54,656 bases of DNA, taken from positions 1 through 54,656 of the forward strand of contig JAJPGV010000021.1 in assembly GCA_021325635.1 (NCBI GenBank), written 5' to 3'. The stretch is from Chloroflexota bacterium. Lineage in GTDB: Bacteria > Chloroflexota > JAJPGV01. Shown in pieces: positions 23,893-36,323 of the stretch (within the stretch, counting starts at the first letter, position 1; each line of letters starts with the position of its first letter). The notes under the pieces are model-generated. The model had not been told where the DNA came from, made no database searches, and worked only from the letters and a program-made list of their open reading frames with translations. The translations under genes were made by a program, and so were the position numbers.

Positions 23893-25743
23893 CTACACGG
23901 ACACGGGTTCGCCGAGCGGCGGAAGCGCCGAGGGCGCGCCGCGGTGGCGGGGCTTGAACTGCTGCTCGTACAGGCGCGCGTACAGCCCGCCGAGGGCCAG
24001 CAGCTCCTGGTGCGTGCCGCGCTCGACCAGCTGCCCGTGATCGACGACCAGGATCACGTCGGCAGCCAGGATGGTAGACAGGCGATGGGCGATGACGATG
24101 CTGGTCCGTCCTCGCAGCAGGGGCTGCAGAGCGGCCTGGATCAGCGCCTCGGAGTGCGAGTCCAGTGACGACGTGGCCTCGTCCATGACCAGGATGCGCG
24201 GGTCCTTGAGGATGACTCGGGCGATGGCCACGCGCTGCTTCTCTCCGCCCGAGAGGCGGTAGCCGCGCTCGCCTACCACGGTGTCGTAGCCCTCCGGCAG
24301 CGCGGTGATGAAGTCGTGGATGTTGGCGGCCTGGCAGGCGGCCACCATCTCCTCGTCGCTGGCATCGTCTCGGGCGTACAGCAGGTTGTCGCGCAGGCTG
24401 GCGTGGAACAGGAAGGTCTCTTGCGTGACCACGCCGATGGCTTCGCGAATGGAGTGCTGGGTGAGCTCCCGCAGATCCCGGCCGTCAATGCGCACCACCC
24501 CGGTGGTGGGGTCGTAGAAGCGCGGCACCAGGTAGGTGATGGTGGTCTTGCCGGCACCGCTGGGGCCGACCAGCGCTGCCAGCTGACCCGGCTCGACCTC
24601 GAAGCTTACGCCGCGCAGCGCCGGGATGTCGGCCCGGTAGGCGAAGCTCACGTCGGCGAAGCTGATCTGGCCCCGGACGTCGCCCAGCGTGGCCGCGCCC
24701 GGCTGGTCGGCGATTTCCGGCTGCAGGTCCATGTACTCGAACAGCCGGTTGAACAGCGCCAGCGCGCTCATGAAGTCGACGTGCACGCTGGCCAGCTGCG
24801 CGGCCGGCCCGTACAGCCGGCTGAGCAGGGCCACGAAGGCCACGATCGTCCCGATCGTCAGCTGGCCGCGAATGACCAGCAGGCCGCCGGCCAGGTAGAT
24901 GAGGGCCGGCCCGATCGAGCCGATGGTCTGCATCATCATGAAGAACCAGCGGCCCACGACGCTGCGGCGCATGGATAGGTCGAAGATCTCCTGGTTCTTG
25001 GCCCGGAACTTAGCCAGCTGCGCGCTGTCGCGGGTGAAGATCTTCATCAGCAGGTAGCCGCTGATGTTCAGCGTCTCCTCCATGAAGGCGGTCAGCTCGG
25101 CATAGCGCCGCTGGGTGTCGCGCGCGATGTCGTGCCGTATGCGGCCGACCCGCCGCGTGGGCAGGATGAACAGCGGCAGAATGCCGATGGCCAGCACCGA
25201 CAGCTGCCAGTTCATCTTGAAGATGAGCACCAATGTGCTGGCCAGCATGAACAGGTTGCTCACGATGGAGATCAGCGCGCCGGTGACCGTGTCCTGCACG
25301 CCGCCGACGTCGTTGTTCAGCCGAGACATGATCTCGCCGGTCTTGGTGTTGGTGAAGAACCGCAGCGACAGCGTGGTCAGGTGCTGGTAGAGGTAGTTGC
25401 GCAGGTCCATCATGATGCGCTGGCCGATGTAGTTGTTGAAATAGCTCTGCAGCACGTTGATCAGGCCGCCCAGCAGTGGGAAGCCGATCATGCCGGCCAC
25501 CAGCAGGAACAGCAGCCGGCTGTCGCCGTGCGGCAGCGCATCGTCGATCACGCCGCGCATCATCAGCGGCGGCAGCAGCCCGATGACCGACCCCACCGCC
25601 AGGCAGACGAGGATGACCAGCCCCTGCCGCCAGTAGGGCAGCAGGAAGCTGAGGATGCGCACCAGCAGCGCGCGGGTCAGCTTGGGGCTGTCCTTCGGCT
25701 TGGTCAGATTGACGTGCCAGAAGGCGCCCCCACCGTACATCAT
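23893..25743 (-). CDS. ABC exporter half-transporter (permease-ATPase fusion)
   Basis: 616 residues from ATG 25743. An N-terminal six-helix type I exporter domain (about residues 30-330: ILSFLLPYWRQGLVILVCLAVGSVIGL ... RFFTNTKTGEIMSRLNNDV) is joined to a nucleotide-binding domain. That domain has Walker A GPSGAGKTT, the Q-loop VVTQETFLF, signature LSGGEKQR, Walker B ILVMDEATSSLD and the switch histidine in VIAHRLST. It must dimerise; no second half-transporter is adjacent, so a homodimer is likely. MsbA/LmrA-like lipid or drug export is typical, but the substrate is unknown. The small gene at 25781 lies 37 bp upstream on the same strand. Confidence 0.92.
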   Translation of the reverse strand: MMYGGGAFWHVNLTKPKDSPKLTRALLVRILSFLLPYWRQGLVILVCLAVGSVIGLLPPLMMRGVIDDALPHGDSRLLFLLVAGMIGFPLLGGLINVLQSYFNNYIGQRIMMDLRNYLYQHLTTLSLRFFTNTKTGEIMSRLNNDVGGVQDTVTGALISIVSNLFMLASTLVLIFKMNWQLSVLAIGILPLFILPTRRVGRIRHDIARDTQRRYAELTAFMEETLNISGYLLMKIFTRDSAQLAKFRAKNQEIFDLSMRRSVVGRWFFMMMQTIGSIGPALIYLAGGLLVIRGQLTIGTIVAFVALLSRLYGPAAQLASVHVDFMSALALFNRLFEYMDLQPEIADQPGAATLGDVRGQISFADVSFAYRADIPALRGVSFEVEPGQLAALVGPSGAGKTTITYLVPRFYDPTTGVVRIDGRDLRELTQHSIREAIGVVTQETFLFHASLRDNLLYARDDASDEEMVAACQAANIHDFITALPEGYDTVVGERGYRLSGGEKQRVAIARVILKDPRILVMDEATSSLDSHSEALIQAALQPLLRGRTSIVIAHRLSTILAADVILVVDHGQLVERGTHQELLALGGLYARLYEQQFKPRHRGAPSALPPLGEPVSV

Positions 25744-25780
25744 GATTGCTGAAGCCTAGCAATCACGGTGCGAAAAGCGG

Positions 25781-26014
25781 TTACCAGGAGAGGATGTAGG
25801 CCTCGCCCCGGCGGGTCTTGAAGTTGAACATGTCGCCCACCTTGCGGTGCGACGACAGCCACTGGATGTAGTCGGCCTCGGTCAGCGGGTCGGCGTCCCG
25901 GCGGGCCTGCTCCAGGGTCTTGGTGGTCATGAGGTCACCCAGCTCCTCGACCACGCGCAGGCCCGAGCCCGGGCCGTGGTACTCCCTGTCGTCGATGACG
26001 GCTTCCGTCGCCAT
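25781..26014 (-). CDS. Small hypothetical protein
   Basis: 77 residues from ATG 26014, with a perfect CAGGAGG site just upstream on the complement, which supports a real gene. The sequence (MATEAVIDDREYHGPGSGLRVVEELGDLMTTKTLEQARRDADPLTEADYIQWLSSHRKVGDMFNFKTRRGEAYILSW) is soluble and charged with no family I recognise. It lies 30 bp after the hydrolase at 26045 and before the ABC exporter on the same strand, so it may be co-transcribed with both. Confidence 0.65.
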   Translation of the reverse strand: MATEAVIDDREYHGPGSGLRVVEELGDLMTTKTLEQARRDADPLTEADYIQWLSSHRKVGDMFNFKTRRGEAYILSW

Positions 26015-26044
26015 GCGTCCTCCTGAATGCTTCCAGCTAGAAGT

Positions 26045-26824
26045 TTACGAGCGCAGCGCCAGCGCCAGCTCGGTGACCCGCTCGGGCGCGTCCCAGGCGG
26101 GGTAGTGGGCTACGCCTTCCAGCAGCACGTGCTCGGCCTTGGGCAGCGCTTTCATCAACGCGGGTCTGCCGGGTAGGAAGGGATCGTGCTCGCCGTAGGC
26201 GGTGATCGTCCGGGCCTGGATGGCCCGCGCGCGCTCGGCCGCGTCGTAGGCGCCGATGGCCCACAGGTCGTGCAGGGCCCACAGGCCGGCCTGGGCCCGC
26301 TCCTCGTTCACTCGCTCCACCAGGTCGTCCGGGCGGTGCTCGTAGCGGGCGAAGATGGTGGCTTCCTCCATCGGGGCCGCCAGGCCGTCGGGACCGACGA
26401 ACGTCGCGACGCGGTTGCCGAGCCACTCCAGGCGCGCCTCCTTGCCGGGAAAGGCCGGCGCGCCCAGCAGCAGCAGCCCGCGCACCAGCTTGGGCTTGCG
26501 CAGCGTCAGCTCCATAGCCACCAGCGCGCCCAGGGCGGCCCCGGCCAGGTAAAAGCCGTTGGTCAGCCCCAGGACCTTGGCCAGCCGCTCCAGCGCCGCG
26601 GCGTGGTGCTCCACCGACACCACGTCGCGCTTGGCTTCCGAGCGGCCATGCCCCAGCAGGTCGGGCGCGCATACGCTGAAGTGCTCCTCGAGGTGGGGGA
26701 TCGAGCGCGACCACGACCACTTCGAGGCGGCCATGGAATGCAGCAGCAGCAGCACCGGCCCCTTCCCGCCTTCGTAGCAGTGGAACTTCCCGCCGCCCCA
26801 GGTATCGACCTTGACCTCAGGCAT
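26045..26824 (-). CDS. Alpha/beta hydrolase
   Basis: 259 residues from ATG 26824. Motifs: LLLLHSMAASKWSWSRSIPHLEEHFSVCAPDLLGHGRS (oxyanion loop), the nucleophile-elbow position AGAALGAL (Ala where Ser is expected), the acid in ITAYGEHDPFLPGRP, and the His in LLEGVAHYPAWDAPE. As in the 6210 hydrolase, the canonical Ser is not visible at the elbow, so hydrolytic activity is doubtful. It follows carB by 62 bp on the same strand and may be read through from the pyr operon. The substrate is unknown. Confidence 0.78.
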   Translation of the reverse strand: MPEVKVDTWGGGKFHCYEGGKGPVLLLLHSMAASKWSWSRSIPHLEEHFSVCAPDLLGHGRSEAKRDVVSVEHHAAALERLAKVLGLTNGFYLAGAALGALVAMELTLRKPKLVRGLLLLGAPAFPGKEARLEWLGNRVATFVGPDGLAAPMEEATIFARYEHRPDDLVERVNEERAQAGLWALHDLWAIGAYDAAERARAIQARTITAYGEHDPFLPGRPALMKALPKAEHVLLEGVAHYPAWDAPERVTELALALRS

Positions 26825-26886
26825 CGCCGCTAATCCTAATCGGCCCTGCCGTTAGCGCCGGCGCCGACCTCGCTGCAATCGTTCGG

Positions 26887-29800
26887 CTATGCGCCCACGT
26901 ATTCGGTCAGCGGGTGCACCTCCAGGTCGGCCAGCGCGGTGTGCTCGAGGGCGTTGACGAGCGCCTGGGCGGTGTCCAGCGACGTCAGGCAGGGGATGCG
27001 CGCTTCGACGGCCGCGCGGCGGATCTCGAAGCCGTCCTTGATGGCGCCGCCGCCGCTGACGGTGTTGATGACCGCCTGCACCTGGCCGGCGGCGATGGCG
27101 TCGATGATGTCCGGGCTGCCCTCGCCCAGGCGGTTGACGCGCTCCACCGCGACGCCGTGCTCGCGCAGGAACTTGGTGGTGCCCGAAGTGGCCAGCAGGC
27201 GGTAGCCCATGCGGTCCAGCCTGGTGAGCAGGCCCAGCGCCTCCTGCTTGTCCCGGTCGGCGATCGAGGCCAGCACGCAGCCCCGCTCCGGGATGTCGAT
27301 GCCCGAGGCGCGAAAGGCCTTGGCGATGGCGCCGTTGAAATCGCGGTCGATGCCCATGACCTCGCCGGTCGACTTCATCTCCGGGCCCAGGTAGGCGTCC
27401 ACGCCCAGCAGCTTGGACATGGAGAACACCGGGGCCTTAACCGCGCTGAGCTGCTTGGCCGGCAGCAGGCCGGAGGGGTAGCCCAGCTCCGCCAGGGGCT
27501 TGCCCAGCGAGACGAGCGTGGCCAGCTGGACCATCGGCACGCCGGTGACCTTGCTCAGGAACGGCACCGTGCGGCTGGAGCGCGGATTGGCTTCGAGCAC
27601 CAGGACTCCCGGCGTTTCGCCCGGGGTGGCCCGTCCGCCCTCGTGCATCTCATGATTGCCGGTCACCACGAACTGGATGTTCAGCAGCCCGCGGATGTTG
27701 AGTGCCAGCGCCATGCGCGTGCTGATGTCGACCATCTCCTCGATCTGCTTGTCGGTGAGGTTGATCGGCGGATAGGCGGCCATGCTGTCGCCCGAATGCA
27801 CGCCGGCGCGCTCGATGTGCTCCATGATGCCGGGAATCAGCACCTGCCGGCCGTCGCAGATCAGATCGACTTCGACTTCGATGCCCTGCAGGTAGCGGTC
27901 CACCAGGATGGGACGGCTGGGGCTCACGGCGATGGCCAGGGTAAGGTAGCGCCGCAGCTCGGTGCTGTTGTAGATGATCTCCATGGCCCGACCGCCCAGC
28001 ACGTACGACGGCCGCACCAGCACCGGGTAGCCGATCGCGTCGGCAACGTCCAGGGCCTGCTGCACGGTCGTAGCCATGCCGCCCGGCGGCTGCGGGATGT
28101 CCAGCCGCCGCAGCAGGTCGTTGAACTTCTCGCGGTCCTCGGCCAGGTCGATGGCCAGCACGTCGCTGCCGGCGATGGCGTAGCGCGCCCGCTCTACCGT
28201 CTCGGCCAGGTTGATGGCGGTCTGCCCGCCGAATTGGCACACCACGCGGCAGTCGGCTCCCGCTGCGCCCTCGTTCTCCAGCACGTCCAGCACGGCTTCG
28301 GGGTCGAGCGGCTCGAAGTACAGCCGGTCGCTGGTGTCGAAGTCGGTGCTGACCGTCTCCGGGTTGCTGTTCATCATGATGCTGCGGTAGCCGGCCTTGC
28401 GCAGCGCCCAGGCGCTGTGCACGCTGCAGTAGTCGAACTCGATGCCCTGCCCGATGCGGATCGGGCCCGAGCCCAGCACCACGGCCTTGGGCGAGGGCAG
28501 GGCCGGCGCCTCGTTCTCGCGGTCGTAGCTGGAGTAGAAGTAGGGCGTGCGGGCTTCGAACTCGGCGGCGCAGGTATCCACCATCTTGTAGGTCGGACGG
28601 ACGCCCAGCGCATGGCGCTCGATGCGCACCGATTCGGCGCTCTTACCCAGCAGCTCGCCAATGGTCGCGTCGGATAGGCCCAGCCGCTTGGCCGCGGCCA
28701 GCGATCCGCCCGCCGCCACGGCCCGCTCGCCCTCGACGATGTGCATGAAGCGGGTGAGGAACCAGCGATCGATGCCGCTCAGGTCATGGATCTCGTCGAT
28801 CTCCATGCCGTCGCGCAGGGCCGCGAACAGCGCCCACAGCCGCAGGTCGTTGCCCTCGGCGATCATGCGGCGCAGATCCCAGCCGGGATCGCGCCAAAGC
28901 AGGCTCTTGCCGCCGACCTCCAGGCAGCGCACCGCCTTCTGGAAGGCGGCCTCGAAGGTGCGGTCGATGGCCATGACCTCGCCCGTGGCCTTCATCTGGG
29001 TGCCTATGGTGCGATCCCCGCCGGGGAACTTGTCGAACGGCCAGCGCGGGATCTTGACCACGCAGTAGTCCAGCGCCGGCTCGAAGGCCGCCGTGGTCTC
29101 GCGCGTGACCGCGTTGGGGATCTCGTGCAGCCGCTTGCCGATGGCGATCTTGGCGGCGACGCGGGCGATGGGGTAGCCGGTGGCTTTGGAGGCCAGCGCC
29201 GAGGAGCGGCTGACCCGCGGGTTGACCTCGATGACGTAGTACTGGAACGAAGCCGGGTCGAGCGCGAACTGCACGTTGCAGCCGCCCTCGATCTTGAGCG
29301 CCCGGATGATGCGCAGCGCGGCCGAGCGCAGCATCTGGTACTCCTTGTCGGTCAGCGTCTGGCTCGGCGCGGCCACGATCGAGTCCCCGGTGTGGACCCC
29401 CATGGGGTCGATGTTCTCCATGTTGCAGATGGTGATGCAGGTGTCGCCCGCGTCTCGCATCACCTCGTACTCGATCTCTTTCCAGCCGTGCAGGTACTTC
29501 TCCACCAGCACCTGGTTGATGGGGCTGGCGTCGAGTCCCGCCTGCACGGTCGGCCGCAGCTGCGCCGGGGTGCGGGCGATGCCGCCGCCCGTGCCGCCCA
29601 GGGTGAAGGCCGGGCGCACGATGACCGGCAGCCCTATCCGCGCCACGAACTCGGCCGCGTCGTCGACGTGCGACACGGTCACGCTGTCCGGCACGGGCTC
29701 GCCGATGTCGATCAGCAACTGCTTGAACAGGTCGCGGTCCTCGGCTTTGCGGATGGTGTCCAGGCTGGTGCCCAGCAGGCGCACGTTGTGACGCTCCAGC

Positions 29801-30095
29801 ACGCCCGCCTCGGCCAGCTCCAGGGCCAGGTTCAGCCCGGTCTGGCCACCCAGGGTGGGCAGCAGGCCGTCCGGCTTCTCGCGGCTGATGATCTTCTCCA
29901 GGAACGAGACGGTCAGCGGCTCCACGTAGACCACGTCCGCCACCTCGGGGTCGGTCATGATCGTGGCCGGGTTGCTGTTGACCAGCACCGTGGTCACGCC
30001 CTCCTCGCGCAGCGAGCGGCAGGCCTGGGTGCCGGCGTAGTCGAACTCCGCCGCCTGTCCGATGACGATTGGCCCCGAGCCGATGATCAGCACCT

Positions 30096-30099
<4 letters not shown>
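26887..30099 (-). CDS. carB: Carbamoyl-phosphate synthase large subunit
   Basis: 1070 residues from GTG 30099 ([26 protein letters not shown]), overlapping the carA stop by 4 bp (GTGA). Two homologous ATP-grasp halves are visible. The first has [15 protein letters not shown] and [19 protein letters not shown]; the second has [41 protein letters not shown] and [15 protein letters not shown]-terminal MGS-like allosteric domain follows ([41 protein letters not shown]). It makes carbamoyl phosphate from bicarbonate, ammonia delivered by CarA, and two ATP. It is the last pyrimidine gene of the operon. Confidence 0.97.
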
Positions 30100-31232
<1,133 letters not shown>

Positions 31233-31241
31233 GGGCGACCT

Positions 31242-31700
31242 CCGAGGCGCGCGGGGGCAGGGGGCCGGGAGCCGGCGGAGTGCGGAGTGCCGAGTGCCGA
31301 GTGCCGAGGCGCGCGGAGCACGGAGCGCACGGGGGCCGGGGGCCGGGGGACGGGGGCCGGAGGAGTGCCGAGTGGCGGAGGAGTGCCGAGTGGCGGAGGA
31401 GTGCCGAGTGCGGAGTGCCGAGTGCCGAGGCGCGCGGAGCGCAGGGGGGTAAGGGGCTGGGGGCTGGGGACCGGCGGCGCGGCGAGTGGCGGCCGAGTGC
31501 CGAGTGGCGGCCGAGTGCCGAGTGGCGGACGAGTGCCGAGTGGCGGACGAGTGCCGAGTGGCGGACGAGTGCCGAGTGCGAAGTGCCGAGTGCCGAGGCG
31601 CGCGGCGCGCGCGGGGACAGGGGGCCGGGAGCCGGCCGAGTGTCGAGTGCGGAGTGGCGAGCGCGGAGGCGCGCGGAGCGCGGAGCGGGTGGGGGTTGGG
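31242..31700. repeat. Composite GAGTGCC/GAGTGGC repeat block between pyrC and carA
   Basis: About 460 bp of the + strand consist of GAGTGCC heptamers, 18-bp units such as GAGTGGCGGACGAGTGCC, and G-rich stretches (GGGGGCCGGG). These are organised in about four super-units, each closing with a GAGGCGCGCGGAGC-type segment (near 31306, 31428, 31596 and 31665). No plausible gene lies here; the open frames are repeat translations. It forms nearly all of the gap inside the pyr operon. Confidence 0.9.
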
Positions 31701-31717
31701 CGATCATCAGACCAACT

Positions 31718-32929
31718 TCAGCTGGCAATGGCGGCCTCCCGCAGGGCGTCGTACACGACCCGGCCGCGGCAGATGGTGAGCATCACCCGGCCGCGAAGCG
31801 TGTGGCCGTGCAGCGGAGTATTCCTGCCCCGGCTGTGCAGGCGGGCCGCGTCCACGGTCCACTCCGCGTCCGGATCCACCAGCACCCAGTCGTCCGCGGG
31901 CAGATCCAGGCCCAGCACGGCAGCCGGACTGCGGGTCAGCTTGTCCACCAGCAGGTCAAAGGGCAGCTTGCCGGCGTGGACCAAGCCCATCAGCGAAGCG
32001 AACGCCGTCTCGATGTTGGAGATGCCGAACGCTGCCTGTTCGAACTCGCAGGCCTTGTCGGCCATGGCGTGCGGCGCATGGTCGGTGGCGATGGCGTCGA
32101 TGGTGCCATCCAGCAGCCCTTCTATCAGCGCCAGTTGGTCCCCTTCCGAGCGCAGCGGCGGGTTCACCTTGCAGTTGGCGTCGTATGCGCCGCGCTCGAT
32201 CCATTCGTCGGTGAGGGTGAGATGGTGCGGGGTCACCTCCGAGGTGACGCGGATGCCGCGGCGCTTGGCGTCGCGGATGACCTGCACGCTGCCGGCGCTG
32301 CTGACGTGGGCGATGTGCACCCGCGCGCCGGTTTGCGCCGCCAGCGCAACGTCTCGAGCGACCATCACCTCCTCGCCCGCGGCCGGCCAGCCGGGCAGCC
32401 CCAGGCGCTCCGACACCTGCCCCTCGTGCATGGCGCCGCCCTTGGTCAGGGCCGGGTCCTCGCAGTGGTCGATGACCACCCGCCCGAAGCTGTTGGCGTA
32501 CTCCAGCGCGTGGCGCATCATGCTGCTGCTGGCGACCGGGCTGCCGTCGTCGGAGAAGGCCACCGCCCCGGCGGCGGCCAGCTCGGCCATGTCGCTGAGC
32601 TCCGCGCCGCGCCGGGCGCGCGTCACCGCGGCGATGGGCAGCACCCGTACCACGGCTTCCTGGCGGGCGATCTCCACGACGTGCTGCAGCGTGCCCACCG
32701 TATCGATGGTTGGCTCCGTGTTGGGCATGCAGCACACCGTGGTGAAGCCGCCCGCGGCGGCTGCCAGCGTGCCCGTGGCAATCGTCTCCTTGTGCTCGAA
32801 GCCGGGCTGACGCAGGTGGCAGTGCAGATCCACGAAGCCGGGCAGCAGCACCAAGCCCCGCCCGTCGACGACCTCCTCGCTGCCCTCCAGCCGCACGTCC
32901 GCGCGGTTGCGCAGGTTCCTAATCAGCAT
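31718..32929 (-). CDS. pyrC: Dihydroorotase (class I)
   Basis: 403 residues from ATG 32929 (MLIRNLRNRADV); TTG 32935 is an alternative. Amidohydrolase metal motifs: DLHCHLRQPGFEHKET, the later VVIDHCEDPAL and VHIAHVSSAGSVQVI, and the Asp in DAIATDHAPHAMADK. It closes carbamoyl aspartate to dihydroorotate with zinc. Length and the LRQPG motif fit the class I enzyme that often associates with PyrB. It lies between pyrB and carA on the same strand, separated from each by repeat arrays. Confidence 0.96.
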   Translation of the reverse strand: MLIRNLRNRADVRLEGSEEVVDGRGLVLLPGFVDLHCHLRQPGFEHKETIATGTLAAAAGGFTTVCCMPNTEPTIDTVGTLQHVVEIARQEAVVRVLPIAAVTRARRGAELSDMAELAAAGAVAFSDDGSPVASSSMMRHALEYANSFGRVVIDHCEDPALTKGGAMHEGQVSERLGLPGWPAAGEEVMVARDVALAAQTGARVHIAHVSSAGSVQVIRDAKRRGIRVTSEVTPHHLTLTDEWIERGAYDANCKVNPPLRSEGDQLALIEGLLDGTIDAIATDHAPHAMADKACEFEQAAFGISNIETAFASLMGLVHAGKLPFDLLVDKLTRSPAAVLGLDLPADDWVLVDPDAEWTVDAARLHSRGRNTPLHGHTLRGRVMLTICRGRVVYDALREAAIAS

Positions 32930-32950
32930 GCACAACCCCCATCACGTGGA

Positions 32951-33046
32951 ACCCCCCTGCCCCCGGCCCCAACCCCGCGCGCCCCGCGCCTCGGCACCCG
33001 GCACTCGGCACTCGGCACCCGGCACTCGGCACTCGGCACTCGGTAC

Positions 33047-33049
<3 letters not shown>
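32951..33049. repeat. CGGCACT (GAGTGCC-class) repeat between pyrB and pyrC
   Basis: The + strand carries CTCGGCACCCGGCACTCGG-type heptamers (32985-33048) preceded by CCCGCGCGCCCCGCG. It is the same composite repeat as at 31242 but in the opposite orientation. The pyrB stop TGA (33047-33049) is built from the first repeat unit (T+GAGTACC on the complement). Confidence 0.88.
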
Positions 33050-34732
<1,683 letters not shown>

Positions 34733-34773
34733 CTGTCCGAACGCCTGTAAGTCTAGCTCACAGGATCGATCAC

Positions 34774-34802
34774 AGTGTCATGACTATTGCGCCCAATGTC
34801 AA
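34774..34802 (-). promoter_or_regulatory. Promoter of the pyr operon
   Basis: On the complement TTGACA (34802-34797) is separated by exactly 17 bp from GACACT (34779-34774). Transcription would begin near 34767, giving a leader of about 80 nt that contains the PyrR-binding loop. Confidence 0.65.
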
Positions 34803-34846
34803 TGGTCCGGCGCGGACAAGATGAGGACGAGCTGGGAGGTCGAGGG

Positions 34847-35134
34847 TCAGTGATCCCGGACGCGTCCCTGCTCCACCAGCCACCTGGCAAAGCCCAGCCG
34901 GTGCGGGTCGAGGGGCGCGCTGGGGACGCGCAGAGGCGCCCGGGTGACCGGCACCGGCTCGCCTCGATCCAGCCGGCTGGAGATGTAGCGCACCCGCTCC
35001 TCGTCCAGCCGTTCGATGGCCTCGATGGCCGTCGGCGCCTCCACCACGCAGCCCGGCAGCTCCGGGTGCCAGGCGCGCCGTACCCACTCCCCATCGGCCC
35101 GCTGGACCGATTCCACCGCCATGATGTAGGGCAC
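34847..35134 (-). CDS. HicB-like antitoxin-fold protein
   Basis: 95 residues from GTG 35134, with GAGGAG 9 nt upstream on the complement; GTG 35158 would add eight residues but leaves that site inside the gene. The HicB-type pseudo-RNase H-like fold is suggested by YIMAVESVQRADGEWVRRAWHPELPGCVVEAPTAIEAIERLDEERVRYI, with the typical PELPGC followed by A-x-EAI. No HicA toxin gene is on either side, and the C-terminus (RLGFARWLVEQG) does not show an obvious DNA-binding domain. It is an orphan HicB-like protein, possibly not part of a toxin-antitoxin pair. Confidence 0.7.
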   Translation of the reverse strand: MPYIMAVESVQRADGEWVRRAWHPELPGCVVEAPTAIEAIERLDEERVRYISSRLDRGEPVPVTRAPLRVPSAPLDPHRLGFARWLVEQGRVRDH

Positions 35135-35229
35135 GGCCAGGTGCTCCTCACGGGTCACGTGGCAGATGCTAGCAAACCGGTCGGCGGCGTTCGGCCATAA
35201 TGAGCCCGAAACGCAGTCAGGGAGGACAG

Positions 35230-36228
35230 GTGGCCGATCTCGAGCTCAGCATCATCATGAGCGACAACCCCCGTTCGCGGGCGGTGGTCGACGGCTCCGT
35301 CAAGCCGGAGGGCATTCGCCTGTCCGGCACCTTTGGCCATCCCGCGGAGATCTTCTGGCGGCAGCTGAAATCGGCCGAGTTCGACGTGTCGGAGATGTCG
35401 CTGTCGTCGCTGATCATGCTGCAGGCCGGCGGCAGCCGGGACTGGGTGGGACTGCCCATCTTCCCGCAGCGGCGCTTCTTCCATACCTGGGCCTGGATCC
35501 GGCTGGGCGCCGGCATCGAGCGGCCCGAGGACCTGAAGGGCAAGCGCGTCGGCGTGCCGGAGTACCAGCAGACCGCGGCGCTGTGGTCGCGCGGCGTGCT
35601 GCAGCATGAGTTCGGCGTCTCGCCCCTGGACGTGGAGTGGTTCATGGAGCGCACCGAGGAGCAGAGCCACGGCGGCTCGACCGGCTTCCGTCCGCCCGCG
35701 GGCCTGAGGTTCCAGCGCATCCCGCCCAGCGAGAGCATCGGCTCTCTGCTGCTGGCCGGCGGGCTCGACGCCACGCTGATGTACATTGCCGGCGGCAGCG
35801 CCATCGATCGCAGCCGCGGCAGCTTGGAGGACTATCCCGACCGCTTCCGGCTGCTGTTCCCCGACCCCCTGGCCGAGAGCCGCCGCTACTATGCCAAGAC
35901 GGGCATCTTTCCCATCAACCATGGGATGGTGGTCCGCCGCTCCATCGTGGAGCGCCATCCCTGGGTGGTCCTGAACCTGTTCAACGCCTTCCGCCGGGCC
36001 AAGGACGCCTGGCTGGCCGGCGTCAACGAGCTGGCCGCGACGCACCTGTCCCTGGGCCTGCTGCCGCCCGCCTCGGCCGAGGCGCTGCGCATCGATCCCT
36101 ACCCTTACGGCGTGGCCTCCAACCGCCAGGTCCTGGAGACCGTGACCGCCTACTCCCACGAGCAGGGCCTGACCCCTCGCCAGGTGCCGCTCGACGAGGT
36201 CTTCGCCGCCAGCACCATGGACCTGTAA
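35230..36228 (+). CDS. 4,5-dihydroxyphthalate decarboxylase-like/periplasmic-binding-fold protein (paralog A)
   Basis: 332 residues from GTG 35230 behind GGGAGGAC. There is no signal peptide, unlike exported binding proteins. The fold pattern is the PBP2-like family of 4,5-dihydroxyphthalate decarboxylases: HPAEIFWRQLKSAEFDVSEMSLSSL, IERPEDLKGKRVGVPEYQQTAALWSRGVLQHEFGV, RLLFPDPLAESRRYYAKTGIFPINHGMVVRRSIVERHPWVVLNLFNAF. It may be a cytoplasmic decarboxylase of an aromatic acid. A near-identical-length paralog lies at 39761. The adjacent amidohydrolase-2 genes, also a family with decarboxylases, support a catabolic role. Confidence 0.8.
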   Translation: MADLELSIIMSDNPRSRAVVDGSVKPEGIRLSGTFGHPAEIFWRQLKSAEFDVSEMSLSSLIMLQAGGSRDWVGLPIFPQRRFFHTWAWIRLGAGIERPEDLKGKRVGVPEYQQTAALWSRGVLQHEFGVSPLDVEWFMERTEEQSHGGSTGFRPPAGLRFQRIPPSESIGSLLLAGGLDATLMYIAGGSAIDRSRGSLEDYPDRFRLLFPDPLAESRRYYAKTGIFPINHGMVVRRSIVERHPWVVLNLFNAFRRAKDAWLAGVNELAATHLSLGLLPPASAEALRIDPYPYGVASNRQVLETVTAYSHEQGLTPRQVPLDEVFAASTMDL

Positions 36229-36265
36229 GGTCCCCCGTCAGCCGCCTGGCCCCCGCCGCCAGGGC

Positions 36266-36294
36266 GTGACAAATGCCGAGCTGTGGCGCACTAT
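36266..36294 (+). promoter_or_regulatory. Promoter of the amidohydrolase operon
   Basis: GTGACA (36266-36271), a 17-bp spacer and CACTAT (36289-36294) lie 30 bp before the ATG at 36324. A weak hairpin (CCTGGC-N7-GCCAGG, 36245-36263) just upstream could end the preceding transcript. Confidence 0.55.
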
Positions 36295-36323
36295 TGGCTC
36301 GATTCGCGCCAAGGAGCACGGCC

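Noticed and set aside
31260-32900. Long open frames across the pyrC-carA gap (up to ~600 codons)
   Set aside because: They are translations of the GAGTGCC repeats and antisense to pyrC; no Shine-Dalgarno site or family resemblance.
34847-35134. Complete HicAB toxin-antitoxin module
   Set aside because: No HicA-like gene (short, with the G-S-H motif) on either side.
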